A stretch of DNA of 64,000 nucleotides from the NCBI RefSeq assembly GCF_003589595.1, contig NW_020654748.1, positions 5,383,167 through 5,447,166 on the forward strand, written 5' to 3'. The stretch comes from Hyposmocoma kahamanoa (Eukaryota; Arthropoda; Insecta; Lepidoptera; Cosmopterigidae). Position 1 is the stretch's first letter. Every line of letters begins with the position of its first letter. The position numbers and the translations under genes were made by a program. Positions 13,501 to 22,289 of the stretch are shown here, in pieces. The notes below the pieces were generated by a model that was not told where the DNA came from, made no database searches, and saw only the letters and a list, made by a program, of their open reading frames with translations.

Positions 13501-16500
13501 TTCGAGCAGACACTTTCCATTATCGTTCACTCTTTCATCTCCAAACGTTCCAAGCACATTTTCATATCCATCACGCTTCACTCCTACCCATCCATTGAAA
13601 TCTCCTAACATGATAATCCTTTCATTTCAAGATGTGTTTCATCATGACTAAAGTAGGGTATTTGACAAGTATAAAAAATGTACTTAAATTGGAGATAATA
13701 TTCATGCGTCCGTACCAGGCATGTGCGCTGCGTCACCGTTGCCGACGATTTTTCCACGCCGCTACCGTCGCGTCGTTGGCCTTGACCGGAGTAAAACAGG
13801 CGTGCTGATTTGTTTTAATGTAATATCAGATTCTTTGTTATGTACGTTGTCGTTATACGGCTTAAACCAGTTATCTGATTTTTTTTACTGAAAATGACAC
13901 TAGGAAAAGCGACAAAATTGCTTATGTAAAATGCAAATTTTAATAAAAGGTATTTCAATAAATAAATTTACAGTACAAATCTATAATCTACTATCGCGAT
14001 TTAACTTACTGCCTTACTTTACCTTACCTTAGACATTTACTTCATACGTGTTTACTCTACGGCCATCCGTGTGTATATTCTATTAAAAAACAACATTTAA
14101 CATAGTTTAGTAAAAAATAAAATGTGAATAATTTGTTACAAATTAACATCATCATGGTGTTTATAAGAAATATTCGTTGAAGTTTAATTTGCATTATTTC
14201 TAAGTCGCTTTTTTTGGGAAATAATTGTTTTTCCCAGTTTAGCGGCGATATATTTTTAAAGCTGATGTCCTTGTAGCCAAGAATAAAAAATAGTGATTTG
14301 AAAAATACATTAATTTCAGAGCCAAGATGTAGTAACAAAAGGTATGAAGCGTACATTTGGTACACCACTCAACAAACACGGTGCTGCCAAAACGTACCGC
14401 AACAAGATTCTGGACCACGTTGATTTGGGCGAGCCGTGTTTCAGTCCTATTGAGTTTCGGACAACGACTGGTTTTCATACTCCGAAGCGAGACCAAGATA
14501 CTGCTACGTCATCGTCGCTTGCCTCTACTTCTATTTCGCCTGTTACGAAGACTTCTAGTGATGAAGAGGTGAGTTACTCATAAGTTTTTAGGGATTTAAT
14601 CACCCAGCAAACTGCAATGAGAAAAGCGCTAAAACACGCGATGTACAGCCCTGATGCTCTAAAATACTTGATGCTCTTGCCGATCTTTTGATTCTGAGAG
14701 CCATTTTACGCATTGAACGGAAAAATGTTAAAGGAATTCCAGCTCATACGTTAAAGATTAAATTGGCTTAAAAGTTTCTTAAAACGTCATTCGCTAATGC
14801 TGCAATCATGAACTCTTATCAATATGAATTTTACAGTTCACAAGTTTACTTAAGTTAGGTTAAGTTGGTTAAAACCTCGTCTGGTGTTCGACGAGCCTTA
14901 CATTTAGAGTCGGGGGATCGTTGTGTCTCTCTTCTCGGGGAGGGGTTGAGCTGGGCGCGGCCAGCCGCTGGTGGAGGCACGGACGAGCGAGAGCGTACCC
15001 ACCTGCAGCGGAGAGGAGGAACACCCCGGGGGCTTCAGGGTTCAGCCCGATCCCACAAAACCTCGGCTCTGCCCCCGCAGGGCCGGGGTGGGATACACAG
15101 ACATAATATGTACCTACATTTTGATGTACGCGGGACCCTATGAGGCTATTTTGATAATAAAGGGCTGATGATCTCTTTTTCGACGATCTCGATATCACAT
15201 CTGCTAAAACTGTGGGCGCCAGATGAGAAGCTTCCGAGTTCGAGAATTTGGTTCTAGTATTAGTGCCTCGGAGTGAATTTCCTCGCTCTGGTAATTACAG
15301 GGAATTTCTTGGTTTGAGACCAGATAGTCTTACTGTCTGGCACATTATTATTACATTGATTTGGCCTCGTAGTAAACCTGGAGTCGTTTCACGTGCAAAA
15401 TAGAATACAAAAATGCATGCAGATAAGGTAGAATTTACAATGTGTTCGGTTGAAATTTACAGTCTGTTGTAAATTGTACCTCATTGCAAAGCTTTTTATG
15501 TTCCATGTTAGACCATTCCAAAACTGATATCAGTCGGAATATTCCCTTTTAGGTCCCTGGCTTAGAATAGTTTACTGCCTAGTTTATAAACAGACGTTTC
15601 TAAGCAAAGGGGGATATCCCATAGCTGTTACGCTTTGGTAGCATGCATTTTACGACTTACGTACGTTACGTCTTGCTTAAAGTATTTTTGATATCGCCAT
15701 AAAGAAAATCTTTTTCTGGCTTTGATGTTAGAAATGTACATCCACCATGAAGGCTTAAATAATGAATAAAAAATAAAATAGTACTAGCACTAGTAAAAGA
15801 AAAGCATGCCACCTGTAATGATATACATTTTTTATTATCTATTATCTTTCGTGTTGTCTGTTATTATATTAGAATGCCGGTAAAACTGGATTATTTTATA
15901 GTTAAACTACCGTCATTGTACGCTTTCTAAAAAACATTGTAATATATTTGTCCATGTGCTCATATAAGTGAGTTATTTTGAATTATTAGTGAGAATCGTA
16001 CGCCTCATGGAAGAATGGCATAAGTGGAATTACGTCAAACATGTTTATTGCTCCACTAGATACAGAAAAATATAACCCCAACCTCTGCAATTGGAGATTA
16101 GATACAGAATAATCTCAGTACAGAGTACTAAAAAACCGACCTCAAAAGTACGTGAATTACATCTACTTGCCAAGTTTTATTGAAATCGGTTACCGGAAAG
16201 TGCGCAAACCCGGATTCATCCCCTAGTTCGCCACTACACGGAACTTGACACAGGAGATAATAAAAATCGGTTCTCACTGCTCAAAGTATATTGAGAGAGA
16301 AAAACGCCTTGAATTGGAGAATAGCAAAATCAACCATTATAATAATTGCTCCTTATAATATAATTTAGGCGATATTTATAAAAGTGAATCTTCATGCGTG
16401 AACAGCCACCCTTAGAGGTGGATGATTTTCTTTAAAATTAAATGGGACCACTATGGAGGTACCCTCTTTCCAACAAAAAGAATCATCAAAATCGGTTCAC

Positions 16501-19500
16501 AAATACCAGAGTTATCGCGTGACATACATACAAAAAAATACAGTCGTTTTGAGAACTCCTTGTTTTAAGTCTGTTAAAAATATGAACGTTAGTTTGAAAT
16601 AAAAGATAATTATTATCATTATTATACTCTACTTCATTAATACTGAAAGTTACATCAATCGTTTCTTATACACCGTGATATGTTGAGTGTGTGCGTTATT
16701 ATTTTTATTATATTTTATACCATGCAAGAATATTTCAAATGTCTCTAAACCATAAATTAATTATATCCATTGAGTGTTATTTTAACAAAAAAATATCTTT
16801 TGTTGTTATATAAAATGAACTGGTATAGAATTAATAGATTTTTTAAAGTTATTGTTTGAAGATCTAGTTTATGTCAGTCAGATTTACATAAAACTTTTAG
16901 AATTATGATAATATGCGAAAGATTAAGAATTTAGTAACAAACCAAATACCATCTTAATTGCCTTTAGTTTCCGCTTCAGATCGCGTTACCGCTTGTAAAT
17001 TGCCAAGCAATGCATGTTTTAATAGCCACAATCACACGGACCGCTTGCTACGGGATTCGTATAATATAAGAAATTAACATTATAATACAAATAGAATACT
17101 ACTCATCGTCGCCTTAGAGTGGCAACCTCGCATGCGCGTTTTATATAAAAGAGTTCGTTCAGGGAAGTACTGCCACCTTACTTATTTGCCGCCAAGCAGT
17201 AATGTCAGCATTACTGTGTTCCGGTTTTGAAGGGTAAGGGAGCTGGTGAAATTACAGGCACATGGGACTTGGCAACTTACGTCTCAGGGTGACGGGCGCA
17301 GTGTCAGTGTCATGTTATGGACAGGCATGTCGCTTATCACAAGGAGCATGACTTATTCGTCCCGTCATTTGATATCATAAAAAAGATAGTTTTAACGAGA
17401 AATAATTCGGAATATCAAATTTAGATTGTTAGCGTTAAAATTATTTTCCTTATAACAGCTGCTTCATGTAAACGTGATTTTGATTATTCGTTTCAGAAAA
17501 ACAATTTCACATCCCCCGAGTCGGAAGCGATGGCAACTTGCCTTGATTGCATAGAACCAAAGAGCGAAGAAAAGATAGGGCCATGCTTCTGCAAAAAGAC
17601 ACCAAACAAATTTATTCTCAAGCGAAGTGCGTCTCTAAAGGAATCCCCACCGAAAAGTCGAAAAGGTTCATTTTCCTTTGCTGAGAAACGAAGCCTTAGT
17701 ATGTCAAGTTTGAATCGCAGTCGCTCCGTTCAGAAACTCGACTTCAGTATGGATATGAGCGTTGATGGGTCGTTCCATGATCACTCACATGGTAAGTTTT
17801 ATTCTAAGTAATCCTACACATCTACATTTAATATACAAATGCCAATATAGCTATTTGTACAATAATGTGTGTATTACAGTACTAAGGGTGTTGGTGAACA
17901 CGTTCAGCGCCAAGGCTCTCCGAGGCAAAAATCGTGGGAATCACATTTTTTTTACTTATATAGTTTCTATTGGTATTCGTGTGTGGAATTAATATTATGA
18001 ACTGATAGAAATGATATAAATGTAGCTAAAGTATAATAAATATAAGCACTGAATATTTAATTAGTACAACAAAATAATAATTTATAAATTAAGTTTATTG
18101 TACTAAATTTGATCTCATTTAATAAATTGAGTAATTAAAAAAAAGGTATTTGAAACAATATATCTACCTTTTTTCTTTTATTGAACCATAACTTCAAAAC
18201 TATCACAGATATTTATGTCCCAAAAACACTGAACGATTTGTGAGGGCCAGGGTTTTCAAACGCTCATACAAAATGTTCGAAACTATGTATACACTGAGGT
18301 ACGCCGGCCAAAAGAGGCGAGCCTTATCTGTGTATTATAGTCAGGGATACACTGGCCTGCGACAAAAATATTGGGTGTATATCAAGGTATACACGTGGCG
18401 CTGAACGTGTGAAACGTGCTGTTGTCAACTTCATGTTTCAGCGTCTCAGGTCCTTGCAATTTAAAGCTCTGAGTGGCAATGAAACTATTATAGTATAGGA
18501 GTATATATAATAGTATAAGGCAATAATTGCTACGCTAGGCAATGCGAATTGACAATGGCGGTTTTGGATCGAGTACGTATACATACTTAATATGAAACAG
18601 CTGTAGAGCGCCTTGTGGAAAAGTTCATGCAGGGAAGTGCTGCTACCGTACCTATTTCTGCCGCCGAATAGTAGTGTGAGAGGTAGTGAAACACAGGTAC
18701 AGGCACATGGGACTTGTCACTTATGTCTTAGGGTGACGGACGCAGTGGCAGTGCCCCTCAGATCTTTGTGACTCTGAGTAGTACTGCAACTATTATGGAC
18801 AGGTGATTCGCTTACCATCAGGTGCACGTCTTGTTCATCTCGTCACTTAGTTAAAAAAAAGCTGTTTTTGTTTGGGAGATTTCACAAGAGTAAAAGTGAT
18901 TCGTGTTGATGAATAAAGTCACCCCTTATAAATCTCGTAATCTTTTCAGGTCACCCTGTATATTTAATTATTTAATTAAATACAATAAATCTCGTTCTCT
19001 ATCATGATGGATATACCTGTTAGTTCTTTTTAACAACAGTCATAGTAAGAAATCGGGTGCGTTGTCCACAGCTGAGTTATATGGCAACAACAACAATCAA
19101 ATGTCTTCGACTGACAATCGTGTTTTCACCATAATGGAAAGAGATACCTAATTATTATATTTTGATTTACAGCCGACTCGGAATCCAGCCCTATAGAAGA
19201 CAGGAACCTAAAAAGTGCTTCACCAGAGGACACGTGGTCTATCGTAGAAGAGACCAGCTTAGGAAAAGAATTACGCATCCCAAAAGACATACAGTCGTCT
19301 ACAAAATTACATGCAAACATCCTTGAAGACACACCCGTAAAGAACAAATGCAAGAGTATAATACTGTCACGTGATATTACAAAAATTCGTGCGCCCGCAT
19401 TGAGTCCTTTGAACATGTCTTTAGATAATAGTATAGAAAATGACAATCCACTAAGTTTAGAAGATAAGAAGATAGACTTTAACACCGTTGATCTCAAATT

Positions 19501-20014
19501 TTTGACTGATAATGTGTCGCATTTTGAATTTACTAGCAACACAACTAAAGTCGATAATAATAGCTCAACTAGTTTTAAGAGAGTTGACAGTGGTTTCAAT
19601 GAAAATACATTTTACGCAAACGCTTCAAGCTATTACGAGAGTGCCATAAAGCCTTCAGAACTAACTGTAACTAATGTTTCTAAGTTGAACTCAAGTAAGA
19701 CTGCCTTGAAAGAGATCTCTAATTTACCTTGGATGAGAGTCGATAGCGGTTTCAAAGACGAAACTTCAGCAGATAGTATGCATTTTTACTCTACCGATGA
19801 GAATTCGTTAAAGGCTGGTAATAATTTCCGTTTTTCCGAAGCACGTTTGGATCACAAAGAGAATGTGGCAACGGAAAACTTTGACAGATTCCTTGTTCAG
19901 GCCGGTGGTAAAAACGAAACGATGTCTATGTCTGATATTTTCTCCGACGACATGACATTCAACTGCAACTTTTCGTCGACTCCCTCCAAAAATAAAACTC
20001 GAAAATGCCTATGA
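1414..20014 (+). CDS. bora: Bora (Aurora borealis), 3' six coding exons, 5' partial
   Basis: Bora binds Aurora A and promotes its activation and Plk1/Polo activation at mitotic entry; it is cytoplasmic/nuclear. Coding join: 1414-1541, 5373-5452, 6838-7020, 14320-14568, 17497-17791, 19173-20014, about 591 residues. Every junction has AG/GT sites and compatible phase. Blocks that match vertebrate Bora from memory, in the same order: FFSQEMVMPSP (1-11), QTVLTLPPELP (44-54), SLRRKLF (84-90), CFSPIEF (170-176) and a C-terminal VDSGF (449-453, repeated at 501-505). The middle is Ser/Thr-Pro rich, as expected of a kinase-regulated disordered protein. Exon 1414 opens in phase 2, so the N-terminal 100 or so residues, including the strongly conserved kinase-activating part, come from exons left of the window; I see none in 1-1413. 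Introns are loaded with transposons. The family call is firm; exact exon ends are inferred. Confidence 0.85.
2628..2651. repeat. (CA)n microsatellite
   Basis: About ten CA units in bora intron A/B. Confidence 0.85.
2667..3039. mobile_element. Small inverted-repeat DNA element
   Basis: Begins GTGACCATACGTCC and ends with the complement of GTGACCATTATTTTC. Both ends carry an inner GAGCGGGACG word. About 370 bp, no coding capacity. The target duplication is not clear. Confidence 0.5.
3112..3392. mobile_element. MITE family C, copy 1 (decayed)
   Basis: Closely resembles the complete element at 20209-20435: same start CATTGACTTACAA, same internal CGACTGACAGCG and TTGACTTGGGACAT words, same GACCCGTCGTCCATTTATTTGT end. 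The last bases of the right terminal repeat have decayed. Confidence 0.7.
3552..4600 (+). mobile_element. Mariner element, copy 1 (inactive)
   Basis: Flanked by TA (3550-3551 and 4601-4602), with terminal repeats containing GGGCGCACT and its complement. Fragments of a mariner transposase in several frames: an N-terminal helix-turn-helix region near 3725, [17 protein letters not shown] near 4100, and a catalytic region near 4230-4360. Two catalytic aspartates are lost (HHHNASSH for [15 protein letters not shown] for PCDFYLF). Frameshifts and stops break the gene. Confidence 0.85.
5090..5300. other. Unclassified intronic sequence
   Basis: GC-richer patch in bora intron A/B between the mariner and exon B. 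It has short phrases such as CTCGCTATAGTGGGGTGAAAAG but no coding signal that I can support. Confidence 0.25.
5373..5452 (+). CDS. bora: bora exon B (80 nt)
   Basis: Short exon found by searching for the block missing between exons A and C. Acceptor TTTCAG ends at 5372 and the donor GTGAAT starts at 5453. Its two leading bases complete the split codon from exon A (Ala); 26 codons follow, with QTVLTLPPELPPEIEKIL, matching CQTLLSLPVDFNLENIL of human Bora. It ends in phase 0, exactly as exon C requires. A long ORF on the opposite strand covers the same bases and is a shadow. Confidence 0.85.
6238..6514 (+). repeat. Interspersed repeat family A, copy 1
   Basis: Shares with eleven other copies the words TTGCAGTGCCACTCAGAGC, CCCATGTGCCTGTAATTTCA, GGAACGCAGTAATGCT and GGACGAACTCTTTCACA, in that order. 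Non-coding, unclassified (SINE or LINE tail). Intron B/C of bora. Confidence 0.8.
6528..6640 (+). repeat. Family D repeat fragment
   Basis: Short copy of the repeat whose ends read AACCGACTTCAAAA and TTTTGAAGTCGGTT. Here TTTTTTGAAGTCGGTTAAAA closes it near 6625. Confidence 0.55.
6838..7020 (+). CDS. bora: bora exon C
   Basis: Acceptor ATTGCAG ends at 6837 and donor GTAAGT starts at 7021; 61 codons, phase 0 at both ends. Contains NGSLRRKLFFEEH, matching SSSLRRKLFLDGN of vertebrate Bora, then an acidic stretch and the SP-containing end IAFSPDL. Two other AGs just downstream (6840, 6843) would keep the frame and are possible alternative acceptors. Confidence 0.88.
7255..7470 (-). repeat. tRNA-headed SINE remnant
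   Basis: Shares GTTTTCCTTCACTGAAAT, AAATTCCGCACACAAATTCC and a decayed tRNA-like head with the SINE at 21640-21847. Bora intron C/D. Confidence 0.5.
7495..7961. mobile_element. Inverted-repeat element (CCAGAAATAGAGACGAAAT ends)
   Basis: The first and last 19 bases are perfect complements. About 467 bp, non-coding, no obvious target duplication. The sequence just outside its left end recurs inverted at 9313-9349, so it may be part of a larger unit. Confidence 0.6.
9523..9843 (-). mobile_element. Inverted-repeat element related to 41699-41843
   Basis: Starts with AGGAAATAAAACTATTTTT and GGATTTAAATCGCG and ends with the complement (CCGGAAAAATAGTTTCATTT). The interior resembles a decayed lepidopteran LINE piece also seen at 36795-37010 (TGTAGCATGCACACCTAAAT). 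A 105-codon minus-strand ORF here is not a convincing gene. Confidence 0.5.
9860..10830. other. Intronic AT-rich stretch
   Basis: Bora intron C/D. I see AT-rich sequence and a short near-duplication (GTCTCGCTTTTATTCCC / GTCTCGCTGTTATTCCC at about 9984-10040), and nothing coding. Confidence 0.4.
10840..10965 (+). repeat. Dispersed repeat, copy 1
   Basis: Its reverse complement occurs at about 26895-27030: shared words include AGTTGCAAG, the GTTACGACATTATAAAGTTA region and ACGCACGAAC. Non-coding; an old dispersed element. Confidence 0.55.
11025..11053. repeat. (CATA)n simple repeat
   Basis: Tandem CATA/TATA units at the 3' end of the minus-strand LINE that follows, probably its tail. Confidence 0.7.
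11054..13650 (-). mobile_element. RTE-like LINE, 5'-truncated, with nested SINE
   Basis: Read on the minus strand from 13650 downward: endonuclease piece with GDFNGWVG and TDHFLVV motifs (13640-13100); a linker; reverse transcriptase with RWKEYFESLF, KSGKAAGHDRIAVEML, VIIPLYKGKG, NYRGISLLS, FIDLEKAYD, RQGCVASPWLFN and LLYADDQVV (13090-11690); then a C-terminal RWFGHVERMNE region and 3' end near 11054. Several frameshifts and stops make it dead. A SINE at 11468-11681 splits it. Clade assignment (RTE/craniofacial-protein-2-like) is from memory. Confidence 0.85.
11468..11681 (+). mobile_element. tRNA-derived SINE inside the LINE
   Basis: The head has pol III-like boxes (TGGCCGAACGG and GGTTCGATTCC), then a body with TGTGGTTGTCTATGTGTGTG and CTAGTGCGGGGCTATGTTGAG and a (TTA)n/A tail. 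The same body recurs at 16675-16712, 50575-50780 (reverse) and 60355-60490. LINE coding sequence resumes on either side. Confidence 0.8.
13651..14290. other. Intronic sequence
   Basis: Bora intron C/D between the LINE and exon D. A GC-rich patch (13705-13800) is unassigned; otherwise AT-rich, with no feature that I can support. Confidence 0.35.
14320..14568 (+). CDS. bora: bora exon D
   Basis: Acceptor TTTCAG ends at 14319, donor GTGAGT starts at 14569; 83 codons, phase 0 at both ends. Contains GEPCFSPIEFRTTTGF, matching SPTFSPIEFQIGETP of vertebrate Bora, and a Ser/Thr-rich tail with TP and SP sites. It follows a 7.3-kb intron that contains a LINE. Confidence 0.87.
14870..15175 (+). repeat. 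GC-rich block, probable retroelement tail
   Basis: About 300 bp far richer in G+C than its surroundings, ending in GATAATAAAGGGCTGATGA, which looks like the 3' end of a retroelement. Overlapping ORFs on both strands are composition artefacts. I cannot name the family. Confidence 0.4.
15268..15356 (+). repeat. Family B repeat
   Basis: Shares TAGTGCC-CGGAGTG, GTACAGGGAATTCC-like and TGTCTGGC words with 46470-46565 and 49745-49832, where it directly follows family A copies. Confidence 0.6.
15360..16100. other. Intronic sequence
   Basis: Bora intron D/E. AT-rich, no coding signal and no repeat that I could match elsewhere in the window. Confidence 0.3.
16128..16577 (+). mobile_element. Family D element
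   Basis: Opens with AAAAAACCGACCTCAAAAGT and closes with a decayed TTTTGAAGTCGGTT. Internal words ACATCTACTTGCCAAG and GGTACCCTCTTTCCAAC recur at 46772-46998, and the left half recurs inverted at 32992-33237. A dispersed lepidopteran element of about 450 bp. Confidence 0.65.
17149..17385 (-). repeat. Family A, copy 2
   Basis: Reverse-orientation copy ending 110 bp upstream of bora exon E; retains TTACTGCGTTCCGG-like, GAAATTACAGGCACATGGGA and CGTCCCGTCA words. Confidence 0.8.
17497..17791 (+). CDS. bora: bora exon E
   Basis: Acceptor TTTCAG ends at 17496; donor GTAAGT starts at 17792; 98 codons plus one base. Basic and Ser-rich (KRSASLKESP, RSLSMSSLNRSRS), with several RxxS-type sites. It is poorly conserved with vertebrates; the assignment rests on phase, splice sites and position. 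Confidence 0.8.
17899..18409. mobile_element. MITE with CACGTTCAGCGCCA ends
   Basis: The terminal 14 bases (17899-17912) are perfectly complemented at 18396-18409. TGAA flanks both sides as a possible 4-bp target duplication. 511 bp, non-coding, in bora intron E/F. Confidence 0.6.
18601..18857 (-). repeat. Family A, copy 3
   Basis: Reverse copy with GAGCGCCTTGTGGAAAAG start and a GTTCATCTCGTCACTTAG end, upstream of bora exon F. Confidence 0.75.
19173..20014 (+). CDS. bora: bora exon F (terminal exon)
   Basis: Acceptor TTACAG ends at 19172. The two leading bases complete an Ala codon, then 279 codons and stop TGA at 20012-20014. Contains ESSPIED near its start and two copies of VDSGF (residues 449-453 and 501-505) where vertebrate Bora has a DSG phosphodegron. 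The protein ends in a basic TPSKNKTRKCL tail. Confidence 0.85.
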
Positions 20015-20484
20015 GTGACTATGTTTTTGATAGAGTGCGTTTTTTATAAGACTTATGAATTTTAGATGCATTTACATAGGCTAGACTGTTTTGACGCTAT
20101 ATTGTAGGCAATTTTAAAGAATTATGTACGTTTGTTTTTTTTTAAATTAGGTATGTATGACTAAGTAGTTAATATTTTGCATGAAATTATTATTTTTATA
20201 ACTTTTGACATTGACTTACAATTATATGGACGTCGGGTCCGCGCTAAAAAGTGTCCGCACTTGTAAGGCGCTAAATCCTATACAGAGCGCCAAACTCCGC
20301 TTTAGTCTTCATTTGTTCGACTGACAGCGCGATACTGCGATGATATTACAATTTAAATTTCGAATAGGTTGACTTGGGACATTTTTTTCGTGGTTTTTGT
20401 ATTAGACCCGTCGTCCATTTATTTGTAAGTCAATGACTTTTGATACCCTGTTTGCTGTACTTGAGGCAAGTGAAAATTAATAAA
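20015..20484 (+). other. bora: Presumed bora 3' UTR and poly(A) signal
   Basis: The 3' UTR is inferred. The first canonical AATAAA after the stop is at 20479-20484, about 465 nt downstream. A complete small DNA transposon (20209-20435) lies inside it. Transcript data would be needed to fix the cleavage site. Confidence 0.5.
20209..20435. mobile_element. MITE family C, complete copy in bora 3' UTR
   Basis: Ends are CATTGACTTACAA and its complement, extending imperfectly to about 30 bases (inner GGACG-CGGGTC). Flanked by a perfect 8-bp direct repeat ACTTTTGA (20201-20208 and 20436-20443). 8-bp duplications fit hAT or P-like elements. 227 bp, non-coding. Confidence 0.85.
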
Positions 20485-20559
20485 GTAATCTTACTTTGAA
20501 GCGATGTTTTCTGTATAAGATTGTTAGTAATCCATCGACTGTCAAAAAAATTCTCTACA

Positions 20560-20614
20560 AAATTTTTACTACAAATCCCTTGACACTACGTCAAGGGATT
20601 TGTAGTAAAAATTT
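20560..20614. repeat. Perfect 25-bp hairpin
   Basis: Arms 20560-20584 and 20590-20614 are perfect complements around a 5-base loop. Lies just past the bora poly(A) signal. Confidence 0.9.
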
Positions 20615-20699
20615 CCATCCAGTCCCATATGTCGCGTGAATATTTCAAAACTTTATTGAGTGAAATGGGTCATTGTTTGGGTTGATATTGTATTACATA

Positions 20700-21604
20700 A
20701 CAAGCCCTTTTCCCATCGGGCTAGATAGAGACCAAGAGCGTTCCACTTGCTACGGTCTTGTCATACATCCTACGACTCGTCAACACGTATCAGGGCTTTC
20801 ATGCTAGTCTTACCTGGCCTTTTTTAGAACCTCCTCAATTTGGTCATGGCATAGACCAGTAAGTCAAGAGGACTGCTAATCTCCATAATACAGATCGTAA
20901 CTCTGAAAAAGGTCAAATTCCGCTGATCACTAGCCTGCAAGTAGTTTATTATGTAAATGGCCATGGATATCAATTAATTCCTATTTAAAATGAAATATAA
21001 GTAGTCAGTTTTTTGCTTGTATATTATTCAAATACATATAAATTGCAGGTCGTCGATGTAAAACTGGCACTTGTCAAATTTGGCACTTGTCGCGACATCT
21101 GGTATACAAAAAGGTATTAAATACACGACTGCGCTGTCTTGTATCGCGATTAATAATCCTCTTGATTTATCGATCCATGGTCATGGTATGTTCGCCTTGG
21201 TCGGCCCTTATCAACTTTCCCGCTCACTCTCGCCTTATGTTTCGTCAATCTTTTTTCATTCATCCCCTCTACATGTCCAAACCATCTAAGCACTGCATCG
21301 TCCACACCGCAACGCTCTATTATCACACTGTTCCGTAACTTATCCACCAGAGTCGCTCCGGCCATATTTCTCAAATTCTACTTTCGTGCTTTTTCTGGCG
21401 AACCCAACATTCACCACAATACTTGAAATGTTGGAACCAGCACTCCTCTATGCTCAGCTAGTCATGCCTTTTCAGACTTTCCGGCTGCTCATGAAGGCAT
21501 TCCCTTGATTTTCAATATCACTTTCATATCTTCCATCACATTCAAACATAGAATCCATATACATAACTTGTTCCACTTTCTTTTCCTCTTTCATTATCGT
21601 ACGG
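20700..21604 (-). mobile_element. RTE-like LINE 3' part, second copy, split by a MITE
   Basis: Same family as the LINE at 11054-13650 (TTTTCCCATCGGG, TTGCTACGGTC, CTCAATTTGGTCATG). The minus strand encodes VLRWFGHVEGMNEKRLTK near 21290. Interrupted by the insertion at 20850-21177. Confidence 0.75.
20850..21177. mobile_element. Small DNA element inserted in LINE
   Basis: Bounded by TGGTCATGG at 20841-20849 and 21178-21186, while the LINE copy at 11054 has this site once. The ends are imperfect inverted repeats sharing TCAAGAGGA. Consistent with an 8-9-bp duplication, so hAT-like. Confidence 0.7.
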
Positions 21605-21639
21605 ATCTTTTCTCAGGCGAGGTTTTAGGCCTTAGGCCG

Positions 21640-21847
21640 CCACGCCGGCCCATTGCGGGTTGGGGACTTCACACGTTTTCCGAGGGATGTGAACCTTCGA
21701 CGTGCAAGTTCCATACCGTTTTCCTTCGCCGAAATGCTCATGGTAAATTTGAAATTAAATTTTGCACATAAATTCCGAAAAACTCAGATGTGCGAGTCTG
21801 GATTCGAACCACGGCTTCTGTTTGAGAGTCGGTAGGTCAAACCATTA
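21640..21847 (-). mobile_element. tRNA-headed SINE, interrupted in its head
   Basis: Reverse orientation: tail side at left, tRNA-like head with GATTCGAACCACGGCTTCTG at right. The head continues at 22275-22292 (AGCTACCACGGCTTCTT) beyond an inserted MITE. A related SINE in + orientation is at 45885-46140. Confidence 0.7.
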
Positions 21848-22271
21848 GAGCGCATTCCCATTATGTGTGTCATAACGTTTTATTAATTGTTGGACGACTG
21901 TCGCGTCTAGCTTGTTCGCAAGTCACGAGTAACTGTCGTGGACGTTTATTTTATCGTCGAACGACTGTGGTGTCTAACTGTTCCCACTAGATCGTGACGA
22001 CTATTCAGCCGCCTTGTCATTTGTACAAGAGAATCGTTTAAAGTTGGGATTACCTGTCGACACATTTTTATCGTGATGTCTTACTTACCGTCAGACGACC
22101 TCGTTCTAGCTCTTCTCATTGTCACGACAGTCTGTCGTCGTAACGACAAAAAAGTCGTGAACGACATTTAATCGTGTTGTAGTATATGTGAACAACTTCA
22201 TTTAAATATACGAGCCACGACACTTTAAACTGCACGACTATCTAACGTCACGATATAATGGGAACGCGCCC
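21848..22271. mobile_element. PIF/Harbinger-like MITE
   Basis: Flanked by TTA (21845-21847 and 22272-22274). Terminal repeats are G-rich: right end complement GGGCGCGTTCCCATTAT, left end GAGCGCATTCCCATTAT. The interior is full of CGTGACG and ACGACTGTCG-like words. 424 bp, non-coding. TTA duplication plus this terminus suits PIF/Harbinger. Confidence 0.8.
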
Positions 22272-22289
22272 TTAAGCTACCACGGCTTC

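Noticed and set aside
14865..15198. Several overlapping ORFs on both strands
   Set aside because: High GC lowers stop frequency; no recognisable product and no codon-bias difference between frames.
19126..19599. 157-codon minus-strand ORF
   Set aside because: Antisense shadow of the last bora exon.
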